In this document: piece by piece, positions 50,250 to 59,724 of the stretch
Layout of the letters: each line of letters begins with the position of its first letter
How positions within the stretch are numbered: the stretch's first letter is position 1
From: Nocardia speluncae NBRC 108251
Lineage (GTDB): Bacteria > Actinomycetota > Actinomycetes > Mycobacteriales > Mycobacteriaceae
NCBI RefSeq assembly: GCF_001613245.1
Contig: NZ_BDBZ01000046.1
Coordinates: 1 to 64,000, forward strand
Reading direction: 5' to 3'
DNA: 64,000 nt
The notes under the pieces: generated by a model
What the model was told of the DNA's origin: nothing
The model's input: the letters and a program-made list of their open reading frames with translations, nothing else
Database searches by the model: none
Translations under genes and position numbers: made by a program

Positions 50250-51785
50250 TCAACCGCCCCGCTCGTAGAGCGCGCGGACAGTATCGACCGTATCGGCCTC
50301 GGCCGGGGATTTGTCGTCGCGGTAGCGCACCACGCGAGCGAACCGGAGTGCCATGCCGCCGGGATACCGGGTCGACCCCTGGACCCCGTCGAAGGCGATT
50401 TCGACGACCTGCTCGGGACGTAGTCGCACGACATACCCATCGGTCGCTCCGTCGGCGAGCTCGGTGAAACGTTCCGTCTGCCATGCCAGCATGGCGTCGG
50501 TCATCCCTTTGAAGGTCTTGCCGAGCATCACGAAACCGCCGCCGGCCGGGTCACGAGCGCCCAGGTGGATATTCGACAGGGTGCCGGTTCGCCGGCCGGA
50601 ACCCCGTTCGACGGCGAGAACGACCAGGTCCAAGGTGTGTACGGGTTTGACCTTGAGCCAGCCGGAGCCACGACGGCCGGCTTCGTACGGGGCCGACGGC
50701 GATTTCGCCATCACCCCCTCGTGTCCGGCGGCGAGCGTGCGATCGAGGAAACCCTGCGCCGCAGCGGTGTCGGTGGTCAGCAGACGGTCGACGCGCTGAG
50801 CGGCGGGGACGAGCGCGTCCAGTGCGGTGAGGCGGTCTCGGGTGGGCAGATCGAGGAGATCGTTGCCGTCGAGGTGGAGCAGGTCGAAGAAGAACACCGA
50901 CAACGGTTCGACATCGCCCGGATGTTTGCGGCCGAACCGGGCTGCGGTGACCTGGAACCGCTGCGGCCTGCTGTCGGGTCGCAACGCGATGGCCTCGGCA
51001 TCGGCGATCAAGTCGGTAGCGGGGAGGGCGAGGGTCGCCGCGACGATTTCGGGGAGCCGGGCGGTGACATCATCGAGACTGCGGGTATATACCGAGACTT
51101 CAGATCCTGCGCGGTGGATCTGTACCCGCGCGCCGTCCAGCTTCGCTTCGAATATCGCGGTCCCGCCGAGTCGCTGAATGGCATCGTCGACCCCGGTCGC
51201 GGTCTGCGCGAGCATCGGCCCGACCGGCTGCCCGGCGCGGAGCCGGAACTCCGTCAGCGCCGGGCGCCCCCCGCCAAGAGCCGCCGCTGCCACGGTGGGC
51301 AGGGCGCCGGCCAGCATCGCCGCGCGCCGGACCTCGGCCGCGGGTATCCCGGCAGCTTCGGCGACCGCATCGGTCATCACGCCCGTGAGTGCGCCCTGGC
51401 GGAGCTCACCGCTCAGCAGCCGGCGCAGGAATACCTGCTCGGGGCCGGTCGCGGTCTCGAACAGATCGCGCACCAGGTCGGCGCGTACCGTCCGGGATCC
51501 TTTCCCGGCGACCGCTCCGATCCGCGAGAACCGAGCGTCGACGTCGGCGACCGTGAGCGTCGCAACATCAGTGGGCGGCGGCAGCGTGCGCAGCGCTGCC
51601 CACCCCACACCGATCTGGCGTTGCGGTAATTCTCCGGACAGCCAGGAGGCCGTCACCGCGATCAGTCGCGCGTCGCCCTCTGCCGCGATTCGGTTCAGCA
51701 GTTCGGCGAGGCGGCCTGTTTTGGCTCGCCGCGCCGACGCTGACGCGATCTCGGCGGATGCGGCGGCGACCTCGGCTAACAGCAC
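50250..51785 (-). CDS. ligB: ATP-dependent DNA ligase, LigB type
   Basis: 511 residues from GTG 51785, the position matching the start of mycobacterial LigB (Rv3062, 507 residues); the open frame continues upstream without resemblance. The catalytic Lys is in IFEAKLDGARVQIHR (Lys215). Other motifs are VYTRSLDDVTARLPE, HEGVMAKSP, WLKVKP and LRPEQVVEIAFDGVQ, with an N-terminal DNA-binding domain containing SWLSGELPQRQIGVGWAAL. It seals nicks with ATP. In mycobacteria such ligases are accessory to the NAD-dependent LigA. Confidence 0.93.
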   Translation of the reverse strand: MLLAEVAAASAEIASASARRAKTGRLAELLNRIAAEGDARLIAVTASWLSGELPQRQIGVGWAALRTLPPPTDVATLTVADVDARFSRIGAVAGKGSRTVRADLVRDLFETATGPEQVFLRRLLSGELRQGALTGVMTDAVAEAAGIPAAEVRRAAMLAGALPTVAAAALGGGRPALTEFRLRAGQPVGPMLAQTATGVDDAIQRLGGTAIFEAKLDGARVQIHRAGSEVSVYTRSLDDVTARLPEIVAATLALPATDLIADAEAIALRPDSRPQRFQVTAARFGRKHPGDVEPLSVFFFDLLHLDGNDLLDLPTRDRLTALDALVPAAQRVDRLLTTDTAAAQGFLDRTLAAGHEGVMAKSPSAPYEAGRRGSGWLKVKPVHTLDLVVLAVERGSGRRTGTLSNIHLGARDPAGGGFVMLGKTFKGMTDAMLAWQTERFTELADGATDGYVVRLRPEQVVEIAFDGVQGSTRYPGGMALRFARVVRYRDDKSPAEADTVDTVRALYERGG

Positions 51786-51864
51786 GTCAACAGCCTGGCA
51801 CGGGCACCGCCTCCGGGCAATCGGCCGATGTGAAGGTGCGGTTTTCCCCGAGTGCGCCCGCCGA

Positions 51865-52869
51865 TCAGTCCCCGGACCTCGCATCGGACAGGATTTCGGT
51901 GAGCGGTAACCGCGGCGTGCTCTCCGGTGGCCGGTCGCGGTGCGGTGGCGCACCTACCCTGACCAGTATCTGGGGCAGCTGGTGGCTGTCGATCAACTGC
52001 CGGACCGCGCGCCTGCTATCCGGTAACTCGGTCAGATGAGTGAGCGGGCAGGTCGCGTAACCCGCCAGGGTGGATTCCAGGAGTACGACCGATAGCGTTT
52101 CACCGGATCGAACGTGTTCTGCGGGCGAATCTCCGGCCGTGGAAACAACGAGCACCACAGCATGGTCGGACGAGTCCTCGCCGGGGTTTCCGGTATCCGG
52201 CGAGGCGGTCGGGAATCGGCGGCCGATATCTACCTGCTCGTGTTCTCGTGGCGAAACCAGCGAGGTTTTCGGTACACCGGTGCCGCCGATCACGTGCCCT
52301 GTCCACCAGTGCAGCTCCGCGTGATAGTTCGAATCGTAACGCCGGCGCGCGCCTGTCAACCGGGTGGCGTCGGCCAGCGCGGGGTGGCTTTCCGCCGGCA
52401 CGATCTCCACAGTGGTGTCTGCGGAATCGATCGCGGATCGCAGTACCGGCTCGAACTCCGGCCAGCCGGGCGGCGGCCCGAACGGTAGGCGGTCGGTGTA
52501 ACGCCGGTCGATCGCCTCCGCGCGGGCCCGGTCGGCATCGGTCACCATCGGCGAACGCTCGAACGTGATATCCGCCAGGTGGGTCCTGTTGTTGGGGTCG
52601 GGGAAACGCGCGACGGACGGACGCCAACCGGCAGCCGCCATAGCGGCCCGCAGGTGGTCCAGGGTGGCACCGCAGCTGATCAGCATCTGGCGGCCGCCCG
52701 GATCGGTCGTGGTGAGCATCCGCTCGGGTACCGCGAACAGCCGCAATACCTCGCCGTCGGACTGCCACCGCCACGGCTGGCTGTTGTGCAGTGAAGGAGC
52801 CCGTGCCGCGAGGCGGACTGCATCCGCGATTGTGGAACCGCTGGGACCAGCGCTCATGTACCCGACCAT
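51865..52869 (-). CDS. Acg-family nitroreductase-like FMN-binding protein
   Basis: 334 residues from ATG 52869 (ATG 52857 is possible). Acg-type features: AVRLAARAPSLHNSQPWRW at the start, ERMLTTTDPGGRQMLISCGATLDHLRAAM, YTDRLPFGPPPGW and LESTLAGYATCPLTHLTE. Acg proteins (Rv2032 and relatives) have a fused double nitroreductase fold, bind FMN with a lid, and belong to the dormancy regulon in mycobacteria. They lack classic nitroreductase activity and may sequester FMN. Neighbouring universal-stress and OtsB1 genes fit this setting. Confidence 0.85.
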   Translation of the reverse strand: MVGYMSAGPSGSTIADAVRLAARAPSLHNSQPWRWQSDGEVLRLFAVPERMLTTTDPGGRQMLISCGATLDHLRAAMAAAGWRPSVARFPDPNNRTHLADITFERSPMVTDADRARAEAIDRRYTDRLPFGPPPGWPEFEPVLRSAIDSADTTVEIVPAESHPALADATRLTGARRRYDSNYHAELHWWTGHVIGGTGVPKTSLVSPREHEQVDIGRRFPTASPDTGNPGEDSSDHAVVLVVSTAGDSPAEHVRSGETLSVVLLESTLAGYATCPLTHLTELPDSRRAVRQLIDSHQLPQILVRVGAPPHRDRPPESTPRLPLTEILSDARSGD

Positions 52870-53206
52870 ACCTATCCGGAGGTACAGGGTGTACCACCCA
52901 CGCGGACCGCTCTCGATCGTGGTGCCGGCGGGAGCCGGCCTCGGGTAGCGGGTCCGGTCTCGGCGTCACCGGGAATTCATAGGGAGAAGTGCCGAGTTCG
53001 CGTGTGTCGACCGATCGGCACGAGCGTTTCGCCTCCTATCCTGAAGATTCATCACGATCGAGTGTCGTTCCGGGTCGGTCGGCCGATCGGGTAGCCGGGA
53101 TGCTCATGCGTACTACCGGTGTGGACTCTCGTTCGTCCCGCCACGGCGTCGGTTCCCTCCACGGCGGCCTCCGATCGAGGACCGCTGCACGAAAGGCGAC
53201 AAGGAT
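52870..53206. other. Intergenic region between divergent Acg-like and stress-protein genes
   Basis: 337 bp with no supported gene. I looked for a DosR-type box (TTSGGGACTWWAGTCCCSAA pattern) and did not find a convincing match. AAGGCGACAAGGAT precedes the stress-protein start. Confidence 0.4.
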
Positions 53207-54121
53207 ATGGGTCTCCCGGGAAAATACATCGTGGCGGGTGTCGATGGATCGGAGGCCTCGCTGGGTGCCGCCAGATGGGCCGCCGCGTTCGCCGGCAGAC
53301 TCGACCTACCGCTACACCTGGTGCATTCGTCGCCGGCTTCGGGTCCGATACCCGATGTGGCGTTCAGCGCCGATGAACTGGAAGAAGTGCAGCAAGCCTA
53401 TCGGTCCGATCTGTTGAACTCGGCCGGAACCGCACTTCGAGAATGGGCGCCCGAGGTCGAGCTGGAATTGATCACCGGCAGGAAAGCTCCCGCAGCGGGG
53501 TTGCTCGAAGCCGCAGGGCAGGCGGCGATGATCGTGCTGGGAGCGACAGGCGCCGGTTCGGTCGAACGCTGGCTGCTGGGGTCGACTGTGCTGCGGGTGG
53601 CCGACAAGGCCGTGTGCCCGGTCGCGGTATGGCGCGGTAAGGACACCGGCGTGCCTCTCGACGACCGCCCGATCGCGGTGGGATCCGACGGAAGCCCGAT
53701 ATCGGAGGCCGCGACCCGGTTGGCTTTCGAATGGGCCCGGTTGCTGTCCGTGCCGGTGACGGCGGTGCGGACGTGGACCGGCAGCTCGGCGGTCGCGTCC
53801 GCCGACCCGAGCACGATACAGAAACGGGGCCGGACCGCGCTGGTGATCGACTGGGACGCGATCGCACGCTCCGAAGAAGACGAGCTCTCGAAAATCATTG
53901 CCCCGTATCGGGAGCAATTTCCCGATGTTGCCGTCGAACTGAGGTCTAGGCGCGGCTCGGCGGCGCGGGAACTGCTGTACGCCCTCGACCATGCCCAGAT
54001 GGCGATTGTGGGCAGTAAAGGCTGGGGACGCGTCCGCGGTGCCCTGCTGGGATCGACCGGTCAGAATTTGCTGCATCGCGCCGACCGCCCGATCGTCATC
54101 TTTCGCACCGCGGACTCCTGA
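53207..54121 (+). CDS. Tandem universal stress protein
   Basis: 304 residues from ATG 53207 with AAGGAT upstream. Two Usp domains are present: residues 1-145 (IVAGVDGSEASLGAARWAAAFA ... MIVLGATGAGSVERWLLGSTVLRVADKAVCPVAV) and 155-304 (IAVGSDGSPISEAATRLAFEWA ... MAIVGSKGWGRVRGALLGSTGQNLLHRADRPIVI). The G-x2-G-x9-G-S/T ATP-binding pattern is present in both halves. Such proteins are induced by hypoxia in mycobacteria (Rv2005c type). Confidence 0.9.
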   Translation: MGLPGKYIVAGVDGSEASLGAARWAAAFAGRLDLPLHLVHSSPASGPIPDVAFSADELEEVQQAYRSDLLNSAGTALREWAPEVELELITGRKAPAAGLLEAAGQAAMIVLGATGAGSVERWLLGSTVLRVADKAVCPVAVWRGKDTGVPLDDRPIAVGSDGSPISEAATRLAFEWARLLSVPVTAVRTWTGSSAVASADPSTIQKRGRTALVIDWDAIARSEEDELSKIIAPYREQFPDVAVELRSRRGSAARELLYALDHAQMAIVGSKGWGRVRGALLGSTGQNLLHRADRPIVIFRTADS

Positions 54122-54196
54122 GGTCGGATGTCCGACTGAATATCGATCGCCGAGGCGGCCGCTCCCGGCCTGTCCCGCGCAATTCTCCGTGGCGCC

Positions 54197-57100
54197 CTAC
54201 CGCGAAGAGATCGGAAAACGCACAGTACAGCCCGGTGCCAGTTCGGCGCTTCTGTCCCGGCAAGTGACGGTGACCGGATGAGCAGGCCCAGGACCCGAGT
54301 CGACCTCGAGGCGCTGTCCATCGATACGCACCGTCAAATGATGTTCCCGGTACATCATCGGAAATGACAGTGTGCCCAGCGACTCGGGCCAGTACGGGCA
54401 GAATACGAGGCGGTCGTCACGCATTTCGAGCCCGGTGAAACAGCGTTGCAGAAGGTCCACGCTGCCCGCCATTGCGGCCAGGTGGATTCCTTCGGCCGTG
54501 GTGCCACCCTGTACATCGGCTATATCCGATACCAGCACGGATTCGAAATATTCCACGGCACGATCGCGATGTGCACGTGCCAGCACCCAGGCGTGCACGA
54601 GCGCACTCAGGGTGGAGCCGTGTGATGTGCGAGCCAGGTAATAGTCGATCGTGCGGGGAATCATCTCGGGCGGTAATTCGTAGCCCAGGCCGGTGAACAG
54701 GGCGCGTAGTTCGTCGGCGGAGAACAGATAGAACAGCATCAGGACATCGGCTTGTTTTCCGGCGCGGTAGCGGTTGATATCGTCGTCTTCGGCTTCCAGG
54801 ATCCGGTCGAGCCGCTGGATATTCCCATACTGTTGCCGATAGTGATCCCAGTCCAGTTCCCGCAGCTGCTCGTAGCCGTCGAATTGACTGATGACCCCGT
54901 CGTGCAAAGGCACATACATTCGGTGCGCGATATCCTGCCAGCGTTGCAATTCCGGCGCCGCCAGCTTCAGTGTATCCAGGAGCTCGGCCCGGTCGGGCGG
55001 CGCGAGGACGTCGAGTGCGTCGAGTGCGCGCAGAATCGTCCAGACGGCGAGGATATTGGTATAAGCGTTGTTGTCTATCCCTGCGCGTGTTTTGCCCGGG
55101 TAACCGGAATGGAACTCGTCGGGACCGATTACTCCCCGCAAGGTGTAGCGGCCGCGTTCGGAATCGAATTCGGCCTTGCTCGACCAGAATCGCGCGATCT
55201 CGGCGAGCATCTCCGCCCCGTATCCGGCGAGGAACTCGGAATCGCCGGTGGCCTGGTAGTACTGCCAGACCGTATAGGCGACGGCGCTACCGATATGGTG
55301 CGCGCGGTGGCTGAGATCCGGATTCCACCTGCCCGACAAAGGGTTCAAATGTAACCGCTGGCTTTCCTCCCGGCCATCGCTGCCGGATTGCCACGGATAC
55401 ATCGCACCCGTCCGGCCGGCCTGTGCCGCTGCGCGCCGCGCCTCGGGCAGCCGGCGGTACCGGTACATCAAGAGGGCGCGGGTCAGCGACGGAAGGCGCG
55501 GGGTCAGCACCGGGAGGACGAACAATTCGTCCCAGAAGATATGCCCTCGGTACGCTTCGCCGTGCAGGCCGCGGGCAGGAACGCCGACGTCGAGGTCGAC
55601 GGTGTTCAGTGAGACCGTCTGGACGAGGTGCAGCAGGTGCAGCCGCAGGACCGCCACCGCCGGTGCCGCACCGTCGAGGTCGATGTGCAGGCGCGCCCAC
55701 ATATGATCCCATGCCGCGGCATGACCCTCGAATAGTGCCGCATAGTCGGCGAACTCTGTCAACCGGCGCACCGCATTGCCGCCGGAGTCGCCCGTCGCGG
55801 GGTCCCGCCCGGTGACCAGAGCCACCGTCTTGTCGACCGATATCGGCACCCGCGGGGTCATAGCGAGGGTGAACTGGTGGCCGAACGAGCCGTTGCCGCG
55901 CACGTATAGCCGCTCGACGTCCAACGGTTCGCCGTCTCGGTGCACTGTGCTGCGGACAGCTATCGCCAGCGGCAGCCCCGAGGTGTTGGTGTGTGTCTCG
56001 ATCAGCACCGAGCCGTCGGGTAGTTCCCGGTCGCGCCCCGGCGTCAGATGTGTGTCGGACAACCTGTTGTAACGTTCGACGAGGGCGTTTCTCGTCGTCG
56101 TATCCACGGTGGCCAGGATGGTCAGCGGACCGGCCCAGTTCTCGGCGGTGATCGTCGTCCGCAGGGCACCCAGGTGCGGCCGGTGCAGAGCGGCGAACCG
56201 GCGCTGGGTGACCGCGGTGATACGCCCGGCGCTGTCGCGTATGCGGAACGTACGTACCAGTTCGGCTCGCCGCAGGTCGAGTTGCTGCCGGTAATCGAGT
56301 ATGTCGGCCCCTTCGAGGCCGAACCATTCCCCGCCGGGGAGCCGGAAGGTCAAGGGGAGCCAATTCGGCACATTGACCAGGCTTTCGTTATCGATTGTGC
56401 GGTCGGCGATCCGGTCGTGGAGCCGGTTGTACAGGCCGGCGATATAGGTGCCCGGATAGTGTGTCTGCGACGCCGCCGATTCCGGTGCCGCGCCCCGGGT
56501 GGCGAAATACCCGTTGCCGACCGTGCACAACGCTTCGCGCAGTTTCTCCTGCGCCGGCTCGTACCCGTCGTAGGTCAGCGCCCACGATTCCGGGATCCCT
56601 GCGTTGCCGGCGGCCAGCAGCCCGGCGAGCTTGTGCAGGAAATCCCGGACGCGTGCGGGACCGGCCAGCGACAGATCCGCAGCGGTTTCCCGGGAGACGT
56701 CTTCTGCACTGCGCACCACGATCGCGGTTCCCGGCGCCGGCATCGCATCGAACGCATCTTCATCGGTGAGGTCGTCGCCGAGATAGAGCGTGAAAGCGGT
56801 GCCCGGTGGCCGGTCGGTGATCCAATGCAGTGCGTCGCCCTTGTTCCAGTCGATATCGGGCCGTAACTCGACTACTTTGCGGCCGTGGGTCGTGCGCAGC
56901 CGGTTCCGGCCGGCGCTGGCATACACGGCTGCCGTAATCCGTCCGATATCGCCGGCGTCGGCGTTGCGATAGTGGGTGGCGACCGTGAACCGTTTGTGCT
57001 CCACCAGCGCACCCGGGATGTCACGCAGCTCGAGCCGCAGCTCCTCCACCGCGGTGGCCAGTGCCTGCTCGGTCCCCGGCGGTACGGCGGCGGTATGGAC

Positions 57101-58261
57101 CGTGCCGTCCGGCGCCGCCAACTCCAATCCGTGGCTGCCCGCGTACCATATTCCGCTCCGGCCGACCCGCTCGCGTAGGTCGTCGAGATCGCGTCCACTG
57201 ATCACGGCGACCGTGCATTGCGCGGCCAGTTCGTCGAGCACGGCGTCCAGCCCCGGTGCGAGCCGGGCCGCAGCGGGATCTGCGACGATATCGGCGAGGG
57301 TGCCGTCGAAATCGAGCAGTACAGCGGGGGAGCGGCCGCAGATCAGGTCGGTGATCCGGGGCCAGAAGGCGAGCGCATCCGGCGCATCCGCCACACGCCG
57401 GAACCGGCCGCGCACAGGTACCCGCGCCAGATCCTCGATCACGATATCGGCGCCGCATGCGCGCAACCGGTCGGCGTGCCCGGCCCGGTCGACCCCGATG
57501 ACGAAGGCGAATCCACCGCGTCGCGCCGCAGTCACACCGGCCTCCGCGTCCTCGGCGACCACCGTCCGGTCCGGTGCACTGCCCAGCCTTCGCGCGGTTT
57601 CCAGCAGGGTTGCGGGGTCGGGTTTTCCCGCGAGTCCCAACTCGCCGGCATCGAGGCCGTCCACCTGTGCGTCGAAAAGGCCGGTGAGGCCCGCGGCCTG
57701 CAGAACGTAGTGGAGGTTGCGGCTGGCGGAGAAGATACCGGTCGAGAGCCCGATGGCCCGTAGCCGGTGGATCAGCGCGACGGTCGTCTCGAAGACTTGT
57801 ACGCCGTCCCGTTCCAAGCGTTCGCGAAACAGGTCGTCTTTGTGATTGCCCAGCCCGCACACCGTATCGGTATTTGCCGGATCCGCTGCGGTCCCCCAGG
57901 GAAGACGGATACCGCGGGACACAAGGAAATCTTCGACGCCGCGGTAGCGGGGTTTACCGTCGACATAACGCAGATAGTCGTCCGGCGTGAACGGTGCACG
58001 GTCCTGCCCCGGCGCTGCCGGCCGGCCGGCCAGGTAGGCGTCGAACAACTCCGTCCACGCCGCCGCGTGCACGGCGGCGGTATCGGTCACCACACCGTCG
58101 AGGTCGAAGATGACCGCCTCGTGGTGTCGCGAATCGATTCCTCGTGCGGGATTCGGGTCGAGGTCCGAATTCGCAGTGGATGGCTGCCGGGATGGGCCGG
58201 AGACCTCCGATCCATCGCGGGGCGCGGGCCCCGTCGGGCCGGCCCCGGAGTCAGACTCCAT
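54197..58261 (-). CDS. otsB1: Trifunctional fusion: HAD phosphatase, trehalose-6-phosphatase and GH65 phosphorylase (OtsB1 type)
   Basis: 1354 residues, close to Rv2006 OtsB1 (1327). Residues 45-290 are a HAD/beta-phosphoglucomutase-like domain with DLDGVVTD (53-60). Residues 305-550 are a trehalose-phosphatase domain with LLDFDGTLADI (DFDGT at 317-321) and LYLGDDLTDEDAF (492-504). Residues 560-1354 are a GH65 phosphorylase/hydrolase domain with HIFWDELFVLP and GVIGPDEFHSG (general acid Glu1049). Together the parts suggest turnover of trehalose or related glucosides to glucose phosphates. The role of OtsB1 in mycobacteria is not settled. The start overlaps the upstream stress-protein gene by 11 bp. 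Confidence 0.92.
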   Translation of the reverse strand: MESDSGAGPTGPAPRDGSEVSGPSRQPSTANSDLDPNPARGIDSRHHEAVIFDLDGVVTDTAAVHAAAWTELFDAYLAGRPAAPGQDRAPFTPDDYLRYVDGKPRYRGVEDFLVSRGIRLPWGTAADPANTDTVCGLGNHKDDLFRERLERDGVQVFETTVALIHRLRAIGLSTGIFSASRNLHYVLQAAGLTGLFDAQVDGLDAGELGLAGKPDPATLLETARRLGSAPDRTVVAEDAEAGVTAARRGGFAFVIGVDRAGHADRLRACGADIVIEDLARVPVRGRFRRVADAPDALAFWPRITDLICGRSPAVLLDFDGTLADIVADPAAARLAPGLDAVLDELAAQCTVAVISGRDLDDLRERVGRSGIWYAGSHGLELAAPDGTVHTAAVPPGTEQALATAVEELRLELRDIPGALVEHKRFTVATHYRNADAGDIGRITAAVYASAGRNRLRTTHGRKVVELRPDIDWNKGDALHWITDRPPGTAFTLYLGDDLTDEDAFDAMPAPGTAIVVRSAEDVSRETAADLSLAGPARVRDFLHKLAGLLAAGNAGIPESWALTYDGYEPAQEKLREALCTVGNGYFATRGAAPESAASQTHYPGTYIAGLYNRLHDRIADRTIDNESLVNVPNWLPLTFRLPGGEWFGLEGADILDYRQQLDLRRAELVRTFRIRDSAGRITAVTQRRFAALHRPHLGALRTTITAENWAGPLTILATVDTTTRNALVERYNRLSDTHLTPGRDRELPDGSVLIETHTNTSGLPLAIAVRSTVHRDGEPLDVERLYVRGNGSFGHQFTLAMTPRVPISVDKTVALVTGRDPATGDSGGNAVRRLTEFADYAALFEGHAAAWDHMWARLHIDLDGAAPAVAVLRLHLLHLVQTVSLNTVDLDVGVPARGLHGEAYRGHIFWDELFVLPVLTPRLPSLTRALLMYRYRRLPEARRAAAQAGRTGAMYPWQSGSDGREESQRLHLNPLSGRWNPDLSHRAHHIGSAVAYTVWQYYQATGDSEFLAGYGAEMLAEIARFWSSKAEFDSERGRYTLRGVIGPDEFHSGYPGKTRAGIDNNAYTNILAVWTILRALDALDVLAPPDRAELLDTLKLAAPELQRWQDIAHRMYVPLHDGVISQFDGYEQLRELDWDHYRQQYGNIQRLDRILEAEDDDINRYRAGKQADVLMLFYLFSADELRALFTGLGYELPPEMIPRTIDYYLARTSHGSTLSALVHAWVLARAHRDRAVEYFESVLVSDIADVQGGTTAEGIHLAAMAGSVDLLQRCFTGLEMRDDRLVFCPYWPESLGTLSFPMMYREHHLTVRIDGQRLEVDSGPGPAHPVTVTCRDRSAELAPGCTVRFPISSR

Positions 58262-59132
58262 GAGCTACGAGAACAGGGCAGTGCGCACGCTGGACGAGGA
58301 TATTGCTCGTGGAACCCAGGAGTAGCCCGCGGAATCCGCCGCGACCGCGGCTTCCGACAACCACCAACTGCGCGGACTCCGACCAGTGGAGCAGGTGGAG
58401 ATCGGGGCCTGCGAGATACTTTCTCCGGGTCACTTCGACCTCGGGATACCTCGGCGCCCACTCGGCGAGCCATTCGGTCATCCGGGTATCCATCGCGGCG
58501 GCGATCGCGGGGTCGTCGACCGTCTCCGGCATGCCCGCGAACCAGTGCGTCCGGAGATCGTGCCAGGTGTGTACCGCGACCAGCGGTACCCGCCGAAGTG
58601 CGGCTTCGGCGAAGGCGGCGCCCACCGCTGCGTTGCTCACGGCCGTTCCGTCGATTCCGACGACCACCGGCCGTTCGCGGCGCCCGTCGGCTCCGGCGCC
58701 GCGGACCACCACGATTTTCCCGTGACCGCTACTCGTGACGGCAAGCATGGTCGACCCGAGGTGGGCGAGGGCCGATCCTTCTCCGGTCCAGCCGATCACG
58801 GTCATTTCCGCGGTGGCCGATTCGTCGATGAGCAGTCGCGCCGGTGGCGTGCCGGACAGTTCTGTTTCCACGGTCAGTGCCGCAGCGATGTGCAGCGCTG
58901 CCGCGCGGGCGCTGTCGAGGCAATCCTGCCCATACCGGGCGAGGGCTTCGCTGACCGGCGACGGCAAACCGGGGCCGGCGGCAGTGCCGTCACCGTGCAC
59001 GATGCGCAACATGCGCTGCCGGAGTGCGGCTTCGCGGCTCGCCCAGTGCACGGCCGCCGTGGCGGCCTCGGATCCGTCGACTCCGACGACGACAGGAGCG
59101 CCGGGCTCCGGAGATGATGCCGAACTGTCCAT
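58251..59132 (-). CDS. Tandem universal stress protein
   Basis: 293 residues from ATG 59132, with AAGGA about 10 bp upstream; 39 further codons are open but without a good site. Domain 1 begins VVVGVDGSEAATAAVHWASREAAL; its second half (MTVIGWTGEGSALAHLGSTMLAVTSSGHGKIVVVRG) has the ATP-loop glycines altered. Domain 2 (VVVGIDGTAVSNAAVGAAFAEAAL ... LVVVGSRGRGGFRGLLLGSTSNILVQRAHCPVLV) is canonical. Coupled with OtsB1 by an 11-bp overlap, as a stress-protein/OtsB1 pair is in M. tuberculosis. Confidence 0.9.
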   Translation of the reverse strand: MDSSASSPEPGAPVVVGVDGSEAATAAVHWASREAALRQRMLRIVHGDGTAAGPGLPSPVSEALARYGQDCLDSARAAALHIAAALTVETELSGTPPARLLIDESATAEMTVIGWTGEGSALAHLGSTMLAVTSSGHGKIVVVRGAGADGRRERPVVVGIDGTAVSNAAVGAAFAEAALRRVPLVAVHTWHDLRTHWFAGMPETVDDPAIAAAMDTRMTEWLAEWAPRYPEVEVTRRKYLAGPDLHLLHWSESAQLVVVGSRGRGGFRGLLLGSTSNILVQRAHCPVLVAHGV

Positions 59133-59724
59133 CGGCGCGGTTCCTTCGGCTCGGGTATCCGCGTACTTCGTGATCGAACTATCGAGGCCGGAGCGGCGAC
59201 CGAGATCGGCTGTCGTCCGGTACCGGCGAAACCACCTACAGTTGATCACAGATCTGCGCAGAGTCGGTCACCTCGGTAGCGGGTGTCGCGCGCTTGGTTC
59301 GCCGAGGTGGCGGGCGCTGACATACCCCCTGGGGTTCGGTGGGTGCGTAGAGCCCGAATCGTCATGGCCCGGCGGGTGATCGACGCGATCGCCGGTATGC
59401 CGGCCCGTGCCGGTGTATCGGCGTGGTGGCCGGCGAACAAGGTTCGATGTAACCAGTAATTCTTGTTGCATCGAGATTGTTTCCGCGCGCAGTTTGTCCA
59501 AGCCCGGACGCCCCGGACATCACTCGCCTCTCTGTGTGTCGAGGGTGAAGTGTGATGGTGTCAACGTAATTCGATGACTTTTTCGAGGGGGCCCGTCAAG
59601 TCGGCCGGACTGTGGGATCTGGACAGGTGTCTGGTACAGCTGGTAAGTTACTCGATATTCCACGGAGGTGGAGGGCCAGGCTTTACCGTTTCGGCGGTGA
59701 TCGGACTCAATGAGGAGTGGCGGC
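59133..59724. other. Long intergenic region upstream of the Lcp-like gene
   Basis: 592 bp with no convincing gene. An inverted repeat CACCTCGG (59269-59276) / CCGAGGTG (59302-59309) could form a stem-loop. No promoter could be picked with confidence. Confidence 0.4.

Noticed and set aside
52870..53206. DosR box upstream of the universal stress protein
   Set aside because: GGGTCGGTCGGCCGATCGGG looks vaguely similar but does not fit the GGGACTNNNGTCCC core.
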